Under the pieces are notes generated by a model. It was given only the letters and a program-made list of their open reading frames with translations. It searched no databases and was not told the DNA's origin. Made by a program: the position numbers and the translations under genes. DNA of 64,000 nt from positions 1 through 64,000 of the forward strand of contig JAEZJG010000023.1 in NCBI GenBank assembly GCA_023415795.1. Reading direction: 5' to 3'. The stretch comes from Bacillota bacterium (GTDB lineage Bacteria; Bacillota; Clostridia; Christensenellales; SZUA-584). Positions 42,948-50,797 of the stretch are shown one piece after another; the stretch's first letter is position 1, and every line of letters begins with the position of its first letter.

Positions 42948-43030
42948 TATCACCTTCCTATGCTGCTTTTGTTTGTGCGCTGTTAATTGTAAACACTGTC
43001 GTTAGTTCAAGCATGAACGCATCTGATGGT
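42948..43030. repeat. Direct repeat, copy B
   Basis: Second copy of the 36971-37055 sequence, 5.9 kb away in the same orientation. As with copy A, AT-rich DNA lies to the left and the 3' end of a GC-rich minus-strand gene lies to the right. Confidence 0.8.
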
Positions 43031-43039
43031 GCGCAAGCC

Positions 43040-43660
43040 CTAAATAAAATATTCAATGGTGCGCTGAGGGGTTTTGCGCGTCGTTTCATTGAAGAAGATA
43101 ACAACCTCCCGCGTGGCTATAGGGCCGAGTGCATAGGGGGTTCTTGCTTCACTGTTAAGAACGCTATAGGACACCTTGCGATTGGTGGTTGTTGGTTTGT
43201 CCTGTATTATTTCAATTCCCGGTACCGTAAAGGGCTTGCGGCGGTAATATGGGTCGAACAGGTAAATGTTATCGGAGTCCGCAGCGGTTAGCAGTACGTA
43301 ATGCCAGCAGCCGTAAAATACACGCGCCACCACCGCGCCTCCCTGCTGCAGACCAGCCACTACCCGGCTGTTTTGAGCGACGCGTACTTCCGTCCCAGTG
43401 AGGAATTCACCATGAATGGGAAAGCGTTTAACCTTGCCGAATTGGTTGAGCCAGTTGCACAGAAACATCATTGCCATACCCGAAGTGCCGCTTTTGCCAA
43501 ACTCGCCTTTGCCGTTGTATGCATCCAGACTGAACAGAACGATGTGCTTGATGACGTCGGGCGGTATCTCTTCACGCTTGAACAGATAACTCATGGCATT
43601 GGTCAGTGTGGTGGGGCCGCAGTCAAACTCGGTGGCTTGATAGCTGAGAGGAATTTTCAT
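43040..43660 (-). CDS. C39-like peptidase-family protein
   Basis: This 206-aa protein begins MKIPLSYQATEFDCGPTTL: the Cys at 14 fits the active-site nucleophile of C39-like papain-fold proteins, with His in GCWHYVLLT and Asp in IYLFDPYYR. There is no signal peptide, so it acts inside the cell or is processed otherwise. The C-terminal 50 residues are extra. Its GGAGG lies inside the upstream M20 gene end (4-bp overlap), so the two are co-translated, suggesting joint peptide processing. Confidence 0.85.
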   Translation of the reverse strand: MKIPLSYQATEFDCGPTTLTNAMSYLFKREEIPPDVIKHIVLFSLDAYNGKGEFGKSGTSGMAMMFLCNWLNQFGKVKRFPIHGEFLTGTEVRVAQNSRVVAGLQQGGAVVARVFYGCWHYVLLTAADSDNIYLFDPYYRRKPFTVPGIEIIQDKPTTTNRKVSYSVLNSEARTPYALGPIATREVVIFFNETTRKTPQRTIEYFI

Positions 43661-44787
43661 ACCGTGCCTCCGTCGTTGCTGAGTATCAGGGTAACGACAA
43701 GCTCTGCCGCCTGCGCCAACTCACTCACCGTCGTGTATTCCTGGCAGGTGTGGCAGTTATGCATGCCTGAGGCGACAACCAGCCCGGTGATGCCATTCGC
43801 AGAGAGATAGTTATTATCGCTGCCACCGAAGGTTTTCTCCAGCAAGGCGGGCAGTCTCAGCTTATTACACGCGAGATTGAAACGCTGCACCACAGACGAA
43901 TCCGGCGGCGTCTGATAGGCCGTACACCCCACAGACATCTGGAACTCTACTGATGCGCCAACAGCCTGAGCGCTGTGCAGAAACTGCAGCCGCACAGCGT
44001 CCATTTGGGCTTGAGCTTTTTTGTGGGAGAAGCTGCGCACCTCGCCACGCACCTCGCAGAAATCCGGCACGATATTGGTGGCCCGACCTCCGCTAATGAT
44101 GCCAACGTTGACAGTGGTGTCGCTATCCACTTGCCCGAGCTTAAGTGCACTGATAGCGCTGGCTGCCGCTGCAATGGCGTGTACGCCCTTCCCTGGTTCA
44201 AAGCCCGCATGCGCGGATTGCCCCCTGATAGCAGCAGTAAACAAGAGTATGCTGGGCGCACTGTTAGCCGCCAGCCCGATAGGACCGGACAGATCAAGAA
44301 CATACGCTTCTTTGGAGCGCAATTGATTGAAATCAAACCGCGAAGCACCGCAGCAGTAGACCTCTTCTGCGATGGTAAACAGAACCTCCAGCGGTCGGTG
44401 CGGCTGCCCGTTCTCGCGCAACACGCGCAGCGCTTCCAGTATCACAGCGATGCCAGACGCATCGTCCGCACCCAAAACCGTTGTGCCGTCACTGGTAATA
44501 CGACCGTCCTCATGAACGATGGCATGCTTGCCGCGTGACGGTTCCACCGTGTCCATGTGGGCGCAGAGCAGCAGCGGTGCGCCGAGACTCTCGTCTCCAT
44601 CCAAAAACCCCTGTATGTTGCCGCTGCCATCGGGATAATCCGCGCCCGCGCCGTCTTCGGTAACGGTCAAGCCCAGTTCGGATAGAGCATTTCTCAGATA
44701 CGCGCCCATCGCCTTTTCACCAAATGAGGGGCTATCTATTGCCACCAGTGCTGCAAATTCTTCTGTCAGACGGATTTTATTGATCAT
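43657..44787 (-). CDS. M20-family metallopeptidase (PepT/ArgE-like)
   Basis: This 376-aa enzyme has metal ligands His in LCAHMDTVEPS, Asp in VLGADDASGIA and Glu-Glu in FTIAEEVYCCG, and a dimerisation lid domain (SAHAGFEPGKGVHAIAAAA). It probably hydrolyses small peptides or N-acyl amino acids. GAGG precedes the ATG. It forms an operon with the C39-like gene. Confidence 0.9.
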   Translation of the reverse strand: MINKIRLTEEFAALVAIDSPSFGEKAMGAYLRNALSELGLTVTEDGAGADYPDGSGNIQGFLDGDESLGAPLLLCAHMDTVEPSRGKHAIVHEDGRITSDGTTVLGADDASGIAVILEALRVLRENGQPHRPLEVLFTIAEEVYCCGASRFDFNQLRSKEAYVLDLSGPIGLAANSAPSILLFTAAIRGQSAHAGFEPGKGVHAIAAAASAISALKLGQVDSDTTVNVGIISGGRATNIVPDFCEVRGEVRSFSHKKAQAQMDAVRLQFLHSAQAVGASVEFQMSVGCTAYQTPPDSSVVQRFNLACNKLRLPALLEKTFGGSDNNYLSANGITGLVVASGMHNCHTCQEYTTVSELAQAAELVVTLILSNDGGTV

Positions 44788-44796
44788 TTATGCCTC

Positions 44797-45357
44797 ATGT
44801 TTCAATTAATACTACTATTATATGATTTATATAATACTCACAGGAGTTCTGTCAATCGAATAATACAGGGACTTAGTCGGCTGAATCCGCAGCCGAAGGG
44901 ATTTTGTTGGCAGGGCAGGCAGTTCGAGAGCCTTGCCGCGCTGGGGCGAAAGCTGCTGGAGCTGCTTTGGCGCAAGGAAACGGTGCAGCTGCCGTACTAC
45001 GAAAGCATATTGGCGGAGGGGCTGTTGTCTCAATATGCGGCGATAGCCATGCCAGAGGATGAAACAATTGGGGAGTGGGCGGCTTCGATTGAAGAGCTGT
45101 ACAAGCAGGAACAGGACAGGGGCATGGCGGCGGAAAAGTGCTTATACCGGATGGGATATATGCTGTCGGGATCGAAGCTTTTGCATGTGGACAACCAGCA
45201 GTTTCGCACGGTGGGAGAGTTGGCGGGGTATTTGCGAGAGAGGCTGGCAGAGTCTGTCGAATCCTTTGAACGGCTGTGTCATCAGCTTGTGGATTACGAT
45301 GGTAGCTTGGATGCTCAGCTGGAAGCGTGGCTGATTGCGATCGGCAAAAGCACATAG
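44797..45357 (+). CDS. Unknown 186-aa protein, possibly a gene fragment
   Basis: No family is recognised. Two internal segments resemble each other: FCWQGRQFESLAALGRKL and LHVDNQQFRTVGELAGYL, so this may be the end of a longer repeat protein. There is no clear ribosome-binding site before the ATG at 44797, and the first 30 codons are AT-rich and unlike the rest. I suspect a truncated gene whose coding signal begins near codon 25. Confidence 0.5.
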   Translation: MFQLILLLYDLYNTHRSSVNRIIQGLSRLNPQPKGFCWQGRQFESLAALGRKLLELLWRKETVQLPYYESILAEGLLSQYAAIAMPEDETIGEWAASIEELYKQEQDRGMAAEKCLYRMGYMLSGSKLLHVDNQQFRTVGELAGYLRERLAESVESFERLCHQLVDYDGSLDAQLEAWLIAIGKST

Positions 45358-45494
45358 ATGGAAAACTGGCAGGCATTGATGCAAGAATAGATTGTGAGTA
45401 TATAACACACGAAGATTCGCCGTTATATGCGAAAATTAAGGCAACACAAGGCTATTAAAAGAGTTTGACACAAGCTATGCCGCTTTGTTGGGTT

Positions 45495-45523
45495 TTGACA
45501 AGGATCTATTGAGAAGCTATAAT
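45495..45523 (+). promoter_or_regulatory. Consensus sigma-A promoter
   Basis: TTGACA, 17-base spacer, TATAAT: a full match to the housekeeping consensus, 86 bases upstream of the SH3 protein gene. Confidence 0.85.
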
Positions 45524-45531
45524 GTGGTCAA

Positions 45532-45561
45532 GCCAATGCTGCATTATTTGGCGGGTTTTTT
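45532..45561 (+). terminator. Possible attenuator in the SH3 gene leader
   Basis: GCCAA ... TTGGC (11-base loop) followed by GGG and six T lies between the promoter and start codon. The stem is short, so attenuation is only possible. Confidence 0.3.
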
Positions 45562-45608
45562 CGATTTTTATCGTTCATACAGGCGATAAGCCGTCAGGAA
45601 GTAATATT

Positions 45609-47003
45609 ATGATGACAATAAACAAAAGGATAATATCGATATTTTTGTGCGTGTCACTGATGCTGTCGGTTTTTGTATTCGAAATGCCTACGGCAGCCGC
45701 TGCGGCAACAATATCGCCGACAGGGACTGTGAATACGCCGGATGTAAGCCTGCGGGAGAAGCCGTCATCGGCATCCAAGGCGTTGGCCGTGATGAGCGCG
45801 GGCGCGGCAGTTACTGTGGTTGAAAACGCAGGGCACGGCTGGTATAAGGTGACGTATCAGGCGTTTACAGGCTATGTGCGTGCAGACTACATCGATGTGC
45901 TGGTGACAGGGCTCAGCGACCCCGGCGTGTTGATGATTGATACGGCCTTGATGAGCCAGCCGGACGGTGCGGTGACCCAAACGCTGACAACCGAAACCCA
46001 ACTGACTATCACCGGCACGCTGGGCGATTGGTATCAGGTGACGGCGGGGTCGGTATCGGGTTATCTGCCGATGAGCAGCGTTCACAAGAAGAGCATTATA
46101 CCTTTGAACACCAGCGCGACGATCAATTCGTCCAATGTCAATCTGCGCAGTATTCCCAGCACCACGGGCGATGTGGTGACAACGATGAAGCACGGCACCA
46201 AGGTGACCGTTCGCAGCATACAGGATCACTGGGTGAAGGTGGAATGTGAGGGCAAGTCCGGCTATGTGCGTGGTGATTTTGTGACCTACAGTCTGGGTGA
46301 TGGCAAGTATATGACGACGATACATCCGGGTATGCGGGGGCAAGCTGTATCTACACTGCAGGTAGCGCTGCGCAAGAGGGGCTTTCTGCACGTGGCGGCT
46401 AACGGCGTGTACGGTAAAGCCACCCGCGCGGCTGTTAAAAAGTTTCAGGAATCTGTCTACCTGGGCGCAGACGGAATAGCGGGCGTGCAGACACTGCTGC
46501 TGTTGTTCGGCAAGGATGCGACCAAGCTGTGGAATAACTACCGCTCCGAAATGGAGCCGCAGAAGCCGCAGCAAAACGGTAAGGTGTGGCTGGTGGATTG
46601 GTTCGGCGGTATGGAAGACATTGTGAAAAAACACGAGCCTTTTGAGGTGATCGATGTGCGGACAGGTATCAGTTGGAAGATGTCGCGGTTTGGCGGTTAT
46701 ACCGCGCTTTGGCATGCGGATGTGGACACGGCATCAAAGAGAGACACCGAAAAGATGACTGAGGCGTGGGGCGGAGAGCTTAATGGGTCGCGCAGACCCG
46801 TTTGGGTGAAGATCGGGGGTAAATACTATGCTGCCAGCCTGATGGGCTTTGTGCACAACACGGGCCCAACCCAAGGCAACGGCATGGACGGGCAGGTGTG
46901 TCTGCACTTTAGAGGCAGCAAGATTCACAGCTCGGGTCACATCGATGAAGCGCATCAGGCTTGCATTATGGAAGCGTTTGCTAACGCAGACAGGCTGAAT
47001 TGA
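45609..47003 (+). CDS. Secreted SH3-domain/peptidoglycan-binding protein
   Basis: This 464-aa protein has a signal peptide, three bacterial SH3 domains (each ending in a G-Y-V or G-Y-L strand, e.g. VSLREKPSSASKALAVM and VNLRSIPSTTGDVVTTM), a PG_binding_1 domain (GMRGQAVSTLQVALRKRGFL, GVYGKATRAAVKKFQ), and a C-terminal ~130-residue domain with LWHADVDT and GQVCLHFRGSKIHSSG. That last domain occurs in clostridial cell-wall proteins; I cannot name its activity, though conserved His residues suggest an enzyme. ATG 45609 has AGGAAG upstream. Confidence 0.88.
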   Translation: MMTINKRIISIFLCVSLMLSVFVFEMPTAAAAATISPTGTVNTPDVSLREKPSSASKALAVMSAGAAVTVVENAGHGWYKVTYQAFTGYVRADYIDVLVTGLSDPGVLMIDTALMSQPDGAVTQTLTTETQLTITGTLGDWYQVTAGSVSGYLPMSSVHKKSIIPLNTSATINSSNVNLRSIPSTTGDVVTTMKHGTKVTVRSIQDHWVKVECEGKSGYVRGDFVTYSLGDGKYMTTIHPGMRGQAVSTLQVALRKRGFLHVAANGVYGKATRAAVKKFQESVYLGADGIAGVQTLLLLFGKDATKLWNNYRSEMEPQKPQQNGKVWLVDWFGGMEDIVKKHEPFEVIDVRTGISWKMSRFGGYTALWHADVDTASKRDTEKMTEAWGGELNGSRRPVWVKIGGKYYAASLMGFVHNTGPTQGNGMDGQVCLHFRGSKIHSSGHIDEAHQACIMEAFANADRLN

Positions 47004-47019
47004 GCACAGAGGAAGAATG

Positions 47020-47835
47020 ATGTTGAAAAATAAGACACTCAAAATATATACCGTTTTGCTGCTGACTGTGACGTTGATGACGGCGCTGCTGTCTGCCTGC
47101 GGCGATAAACCGGCATCTGCGCCGGAGGCTACGCCGGCGTCAACAATCACGCCAGTGCCTGTTGCGACGACGCCGCCCGATGTGACGGAAGCACCGGAAC
47201 AATCAGGCGAGGACAGCTCAAATCAGGTTGTTTCGGGCGACTGGACGTACTATCTGGATGAAACGAATGCCGTTGTCGTGAACTACTGCGAAGATCCGCC
47301 GCTGCACCGCAAAAATGTGGACGGGACAGACGAAGATATGGGCGTGCGCGGCTTCTCTTTCGATATCATTGGAGACTATATTTATCTGGACGCGAGCTAT
47401 CCGTATTTGGACGAGAACGGCAATCAGACATGGAACACCACCCGAATGGCGCTGGATGGTTCAGGGGCAAGACGGCTGGAATACGGCAGTATGTCTGCAC
47501 GACTGATACCGGAAGGCTCTGATAAGTTTTATTTCACAACGGCGAGGGACAACGCGGTTTTTGTATCGGACTTTACCTGCGAGAGCGTAACCGTGCTGCC
47601 TGTAACCCTGCCCGACCAAAGCGAGCTGGATAAAAAGCTGGACTCCGACAGAGAGATGCAGCTGGATATCAGCGAAATCGCGGACGGGCGTATTGAGATC
47701 AGCATCACCTATCTGACGTCGAACGGCATACAGATGTATAAGGGCACATACAGCATGGCGCTGGATGGTTCGGATATGAAGAAGCTGAGCGGGTCATACT
47801 ATGATTATAAAGCGCTGGAGAGCGAACTGGACTGA
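47020..47835 (+). CDS. Lipoprotein of unknown function
   Basis: This 271-aa protein has a lipobox (LLSAC, Cys at about 28), a Thr/Pro/Ala-rich linker and a domain with repeated Y-L-D, DGS-G/D strands (LDGSGARRLEYGS, LDGSDMKKLSG), in the style of DUF5050 beta-propeller fragments. Of two adjacent ATGs (47017, 47020), the second is better spaced from GAGGA. It follows the SH3 gene by 16 bases, so the two are co-transcribed. Confidence 0.8.
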   Translation: MLKNKTLKIYTVLLLTVTLMTALLSACGDKPASAPEATPASTITPVPVATTPPDVTEAPEQSGEDSSNQVVSGDWTYYLDETNAVVVNYCEDPPLHRKNVDGTDEDMGVRGFSFDIIGDYIYLDASYPYLDENGNQTWNTTRMALDGSGARRLEYGSMSARLIPEGSDKFYFTTARDNAVFVSDFTCESVTVLPVTLPDQSELDKKLDSDREMQLDISEIADGRIEISITYLTSNGIQMYKGTYSMALDGSDMKKLSGSYYDYKALESELD

Positions 47836-47853
47836 TTAAACGAACGAGACAAC

Positions 47854-47885
47854 AGAGCTGTGTTACTGTACACAGCTCTTTTTTT
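47854..47885. terminator. Terminator between convergent genes
   Basis: AGAGCTGTG ... CACAGCTCT followed by seven T. Serves the lipoprotein gene. Confidence 0.9.
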
Positions 47886-47898
47886 ATGGCAAAGTAAG

Positions 47899-48174
47899 CT
47901 AATATGTTTCTTCTTCTTCGCGCATCGTACTGTAAACGAATTTATACAGCTCGAACAGCGGAAAAGCGGCTGGGTCATCCATGTTGATATCCGGGTGATA
48001 CTTTTGCAAGATGCCGCCCCAACCAAGCTGCGTGATTTCCTTGCGCATAGCAACATAGTTGGCGATGCTGCCGTTGCGCGCGTTAATCTCAATCAGCTTG
48101 TCACGGATGCGGCTTAAGTTCTTCAGTATGTCGGACAGCGGCACAAAGCTGTCTCCGCCGGTGCTTTCCTCCAT
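47899..48174 (-). CDS. Unknown 91-aa protein
   Basis: A small soluble protein, mostly helical. The segment ILQKYHPDINMDDPAAFPLFELYKFV recalls the J-domain H-P-D region, but the rest of a J-domain is not clear. GGGAGG lies seven bases before the ATG, so it is likely real. A role as a chaperone-like adaptor is only a guess. Confidence 0.7.
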   Translation of the reverse strand: MEESTGGDSFVPLSDILKNLSRIRDKLIEINARNGSIANYVAMRKEITQLGWGGILQKYHPDINMDDPAAFPLFELYKFVYSTMREEEETY

Positions 48175-48393
48175 CGACTAGCCTCCCGTATTGTGATGGT
48201 ATACCACAATCATACGCTCTGCATTTGCAAAAAATGTGTCGGTGTACGCTGGTGCACGTTACGGAAATAAGGGAAACACGACGGGTTTTGTCAGAAACAA
48301 TGATTTGCCTGTAAATTCAAACAATAATCATTGACTGTTAACGCTATGAAACAACTTTTTGCTTTCTATCGCTTGCGAATAAGCGCTGGTGTG

Positions 48394-48409
48394 ATGTAAT
48401 ATATTACAT
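48394..48409. promoter_or_regulatory. Perfect 16-bp palindrome ATGTAATATATTACAT
   Basis: It lies 38 bases before the start of the zinc-ribbon membrane protein gene and probably covers its -10 region. Likely an operator. Confidence 0.5.
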
Positions 48410-48446
48410 GTATCGTTCAAATTATCATATCAGGGGGGTTATGAGA

Positions 48447-49340
48447 ATGTCTTCATACAAGAGCTTTATGAGCGTTGCTAAAACGTACGCCGAAAGCACG
48501 CCGTTCCTCAAATTCTTGTTATCTGCGCGAATTGTCGTGTTTGCCCTGGGCGGCTTGCTGTATGTACTGGGTATCTTTTTGATAAATATCATGAGCAACG
48601 GCTCGGTGTCGCTTTATGACGCATTTACCTGCGTCGGTGTGGTGCTGATGCTGACCGGCTTACTGCTTAACATGGCTGCTGACGACGCTATGACCATCGT
48701 GATCGTGAGCTTGTCGATCTCGGTGGTTTCCTTGGTGGCATGGATTGTGCTGCTGGCAAGAAGCTTTCCGTTTTTTCTCACGCCCCTGTTCTACTTCTTG
48801 GCGTTTGGCGCTGTCTGTCTGGTGACGTTTTTGAAAGCAGAGCGATTTGTGAAGATGCGTGCCGAAGCCGCTGCCAGAAGCACCGTGTTCTGTCCGCGCT
48901 GTGGGACAGGGTTGCCCATTGCCGCAGCGTTCTGCCCCAACTGCGGCACGCCTAACCCGATGACACAGTACGCACCGCCCGCTGCGCCGTATGCGCCGTC
49001 CGCTGCGCCGTACGCGCCGCCCGCCGCGCCGTATGCGCCGCCCGCCGCGCCGTATGCGCCGCCCGCTGCGCCGTATGCGCCGCCCGCTGCGCCGTATGCA
49101 CCGCCCGCCGCGACATATGCACCACCCGTAGCGCCGTATGCACCGCCCGTTGAATGGGAGCCTGCGCATGCTGAACCCCAAGTTGTTCAATCGGAGGCGT
49201 ATGCAGAACCGACGATAGAGACTGTTGAGCCGGAGAAGCCTGAGGTTTCGGTTGCGGCAGCTGACAGGTATTGTTTGAACTGCGGCGCCGAGCTGCCACC
49301 CGAAGCAGCGTTCTGCGGCAAGTGCGGAACAAGGCAATAG
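48447..49340 (+). CDS. Zinc-ribbon membrane protein with proline-rich repeats
   Basis: This 297-aa protein has four membrane helices in the first 130 residues, a zinc ribbon (CPRCGTGLPIAAAFCPNCG), about nine PYAPPAA repeats, and a second zinc ribbon at the C-terminus (CLNCGAELPPEAAFCGKCG). Duplicate C-terminal zinc ribbons on a membrane domain are common in Firmicutes, but the function is unknown. Of the ATGs 48408, 48441 and 48447, the last is best spaced from GGGGGG. Confidence 0.85.
   Translation: MSSYKSFMSVAKTYAESTPFLKFLLSARIVVFALGGLLYVLGIFLINIMSNGSVSLYDAFTCVGVVLMLTGLLLNMAADDAMTIVIVSLSISVVSLVAWIVLLARSFPFFLTPLFYFLAFGAVCLVTFLKAERFVKMRAEAAARSTVFCPRCGTGLPIAAAFCPNCGTPNPMTQYAPPAAPYAPSAAPYAPPAAPYAPPAAPYAPPAAPYAPPAAPYAPPAATYAPPVAPYAPPVEWEPAHAEPQVVQSEAYAEPTIETVEPEKPEVSVAAADRYCLNCGAELPPEAAFCGKCGTRQ
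48966..49150 (+). repeat. Tandem 21-bp repeat encoding PYAPPAA
   Basis: About nine near-identical units of the type CCGTATGCGCCGCCCGCTGCG. Copy number is likely variable by slippage. Confidence 0.92.
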
Positions 49341-49400
49341 TATAGTATGAAGAACCGTACCGATCTGCCATGATCGAGCACGGTTCTTTTGATTTTAGGC

Positions 49401-50648
49401 TTACAGCTTGAGCGCGGCTGTGCGTATCAGATTGAGTGCATGCAGTGTCGCCAGATTGCGGATGGAGCTGCGCTCATCCTTGTGCCCGCGTGACAGGTTA
49501 TAGTGCGCCGCATACTGGAACGCGGCGGTATCCACCGCAAAATGCACCAGTCCCACCGGCTTTTCCGCAGAGCCGCCGCCCGGGCCCGCAATGCCGGTGA
49601 CAGAAACGCCGATATCCGCGCCGGACAGCGCCCGCACACCCGCGGCCATTTCCCGCGCAGTCTGCTCAGACACCGCACCGTACTGAGCCAATGTTTCGCC
49701 GCGCACACCCAACAGCTTTTGCTTGATATCGTTGGAATATGCGCACACGCCGCAGCCGAACACCTCGGATGCGCCCGAAATGTCGGTGAGCGCCGCAGAC
49801 ACCTGCCCGCCGGTGCAACTCTCAGCCACGGCAGCAGTCAGCTTTTTGTCCAACAGCGGCCGCACAGCCGCCGCTTGAAGGCTGCCAATATCCACGCCAT
49901 ATACCACATCGCCCAGTATGCCGCATATCTGCGTTACCACCGGGTCGGCCAGCGCGTAGGCGGCTTCGGCTGTTTTGGCCTTGGCGCTGACGCGTACCTG
50001 TACCTCGCCCTGCTTGGCATACGGCGCAATGGTGGGGTTTTGTGACGCGGTCATCATGTTGCGCAGCGTATCCTCAACCTGCGATTCACCCATGCCGAAT
50101 ATGTGGATTGTGCGTGATCGCAGTGTGTCTCCCGTGTACCGCTCCAGATAAGGTATTACCCTGTCACGAAACATGGGGCGCAGCTCACTGGGCGGACCGG
50201 GCAGCATGATAACCGTTTTGCCGCCTTGCTCCACCGCAATGCCGGGTGCAAATCCGTTATCGTTAAAGAACACCGTAGCCCCTGCGGGCACCTCGGCCTG
50301 CAGCATATTGTTAGGGGTCAGCTTGATGCCACGCAGCTCAGAGAGAGCTTCAATCTTGCGGACGGACGGTTCGTGCAGCTCCATTCCGAGACCGAAACAG
50401 TCTGCCACTGTGCGCTTGGTGACGTCGTCGTATGTGGGGCCGAGACCGCCGGTGGTGATGATAATATCGGCGCGGCTGAGCGCAAGCTTCAGGCTGTCCG
50501 CCAGCCTGCCGGGGTTGTCACCCACGACGGATTGATGATAGATGTCGATGCCGAGAGCCGCCAACTGCTGCGCAAGATACGCGCCGTTGGTGTTGACGAT
50601 GTCGCCCAGCAATATTTCCGTTCCGATGCACAGGACCTCCGCGTTCAT
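49401..50648 (-). CDS. cinA: CinA-family protein (competence/damage-inducible protein A)
   Basis: This 415-aa protein joins an N-terminal MoCF-like domain (CIGTEILLGDIVNTNGAYLA, TTGGLGPTYDDVTKR), with ADP-ribose pyrophosphatase activity in relatives, to a C-terminal NMN deamidase domain (AESCTGGQVSAALTD, SVTGIAGPGGG). It recycles nicotinamide nucleotides. GGAGG before the ATG. Single gene, divergent from a binding lipoprotein. Confidence 0.95.
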   Translation of the reverse strand: MNAEVLCIGTEILLGDIVNTNGAYLAQQLAALGIDIYHQSVVGDNPGRLADSLKLALSRADIIITTGGLGPTYDDVTKRTVADCFGLGMELHEPSVRKIEALSELRGIKLTPNNMLQAEVPAGATVFFNDNGFAPGIAVEQGGKTVIMLPGPPSELRPMFRDRVIPYLERYTGDTLRSRTIHIFGMGESQVEDTLRNMMTASQNPTIAPYAKQGEVQVRVSAKAKTAEAAYALADPVVTQICGILGDVVYGVDIGSLQAAAVRPLLDKKLTAAVAESCTGGQVSAALTDISGASEVFGCGVCAYSNDIKQKLLGVRGETLAQYGAVSEQTAREMAAGVRALSGADIGVSVTGIAGPGGGSAEKPVGLVHFAVDTAAFQYAAHYNLSRGHKDERSSIRNLATLHALNLIRTAALKL

Positions 50649-50797
50649 GGTGTGCCTCCTGCTATAAAAGTGTTTTTAATAATTATATCACAGGCTGGCT
50701 TGGAGTTGATCGTCTACTCAAAAAAGTGGTTTTTTGAGAGTCGTTGTGGTATTCTGATGGAGTATGATCGGATAATGGGCAAGGGGGGTAAGTGAGG

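Noticed and set aside
48966..49150. Tandem repeat considered as a CRISPR array
   Set aside because: Units are contiguous 21-bp coding repeats (PYAPPAA) with no spacers.
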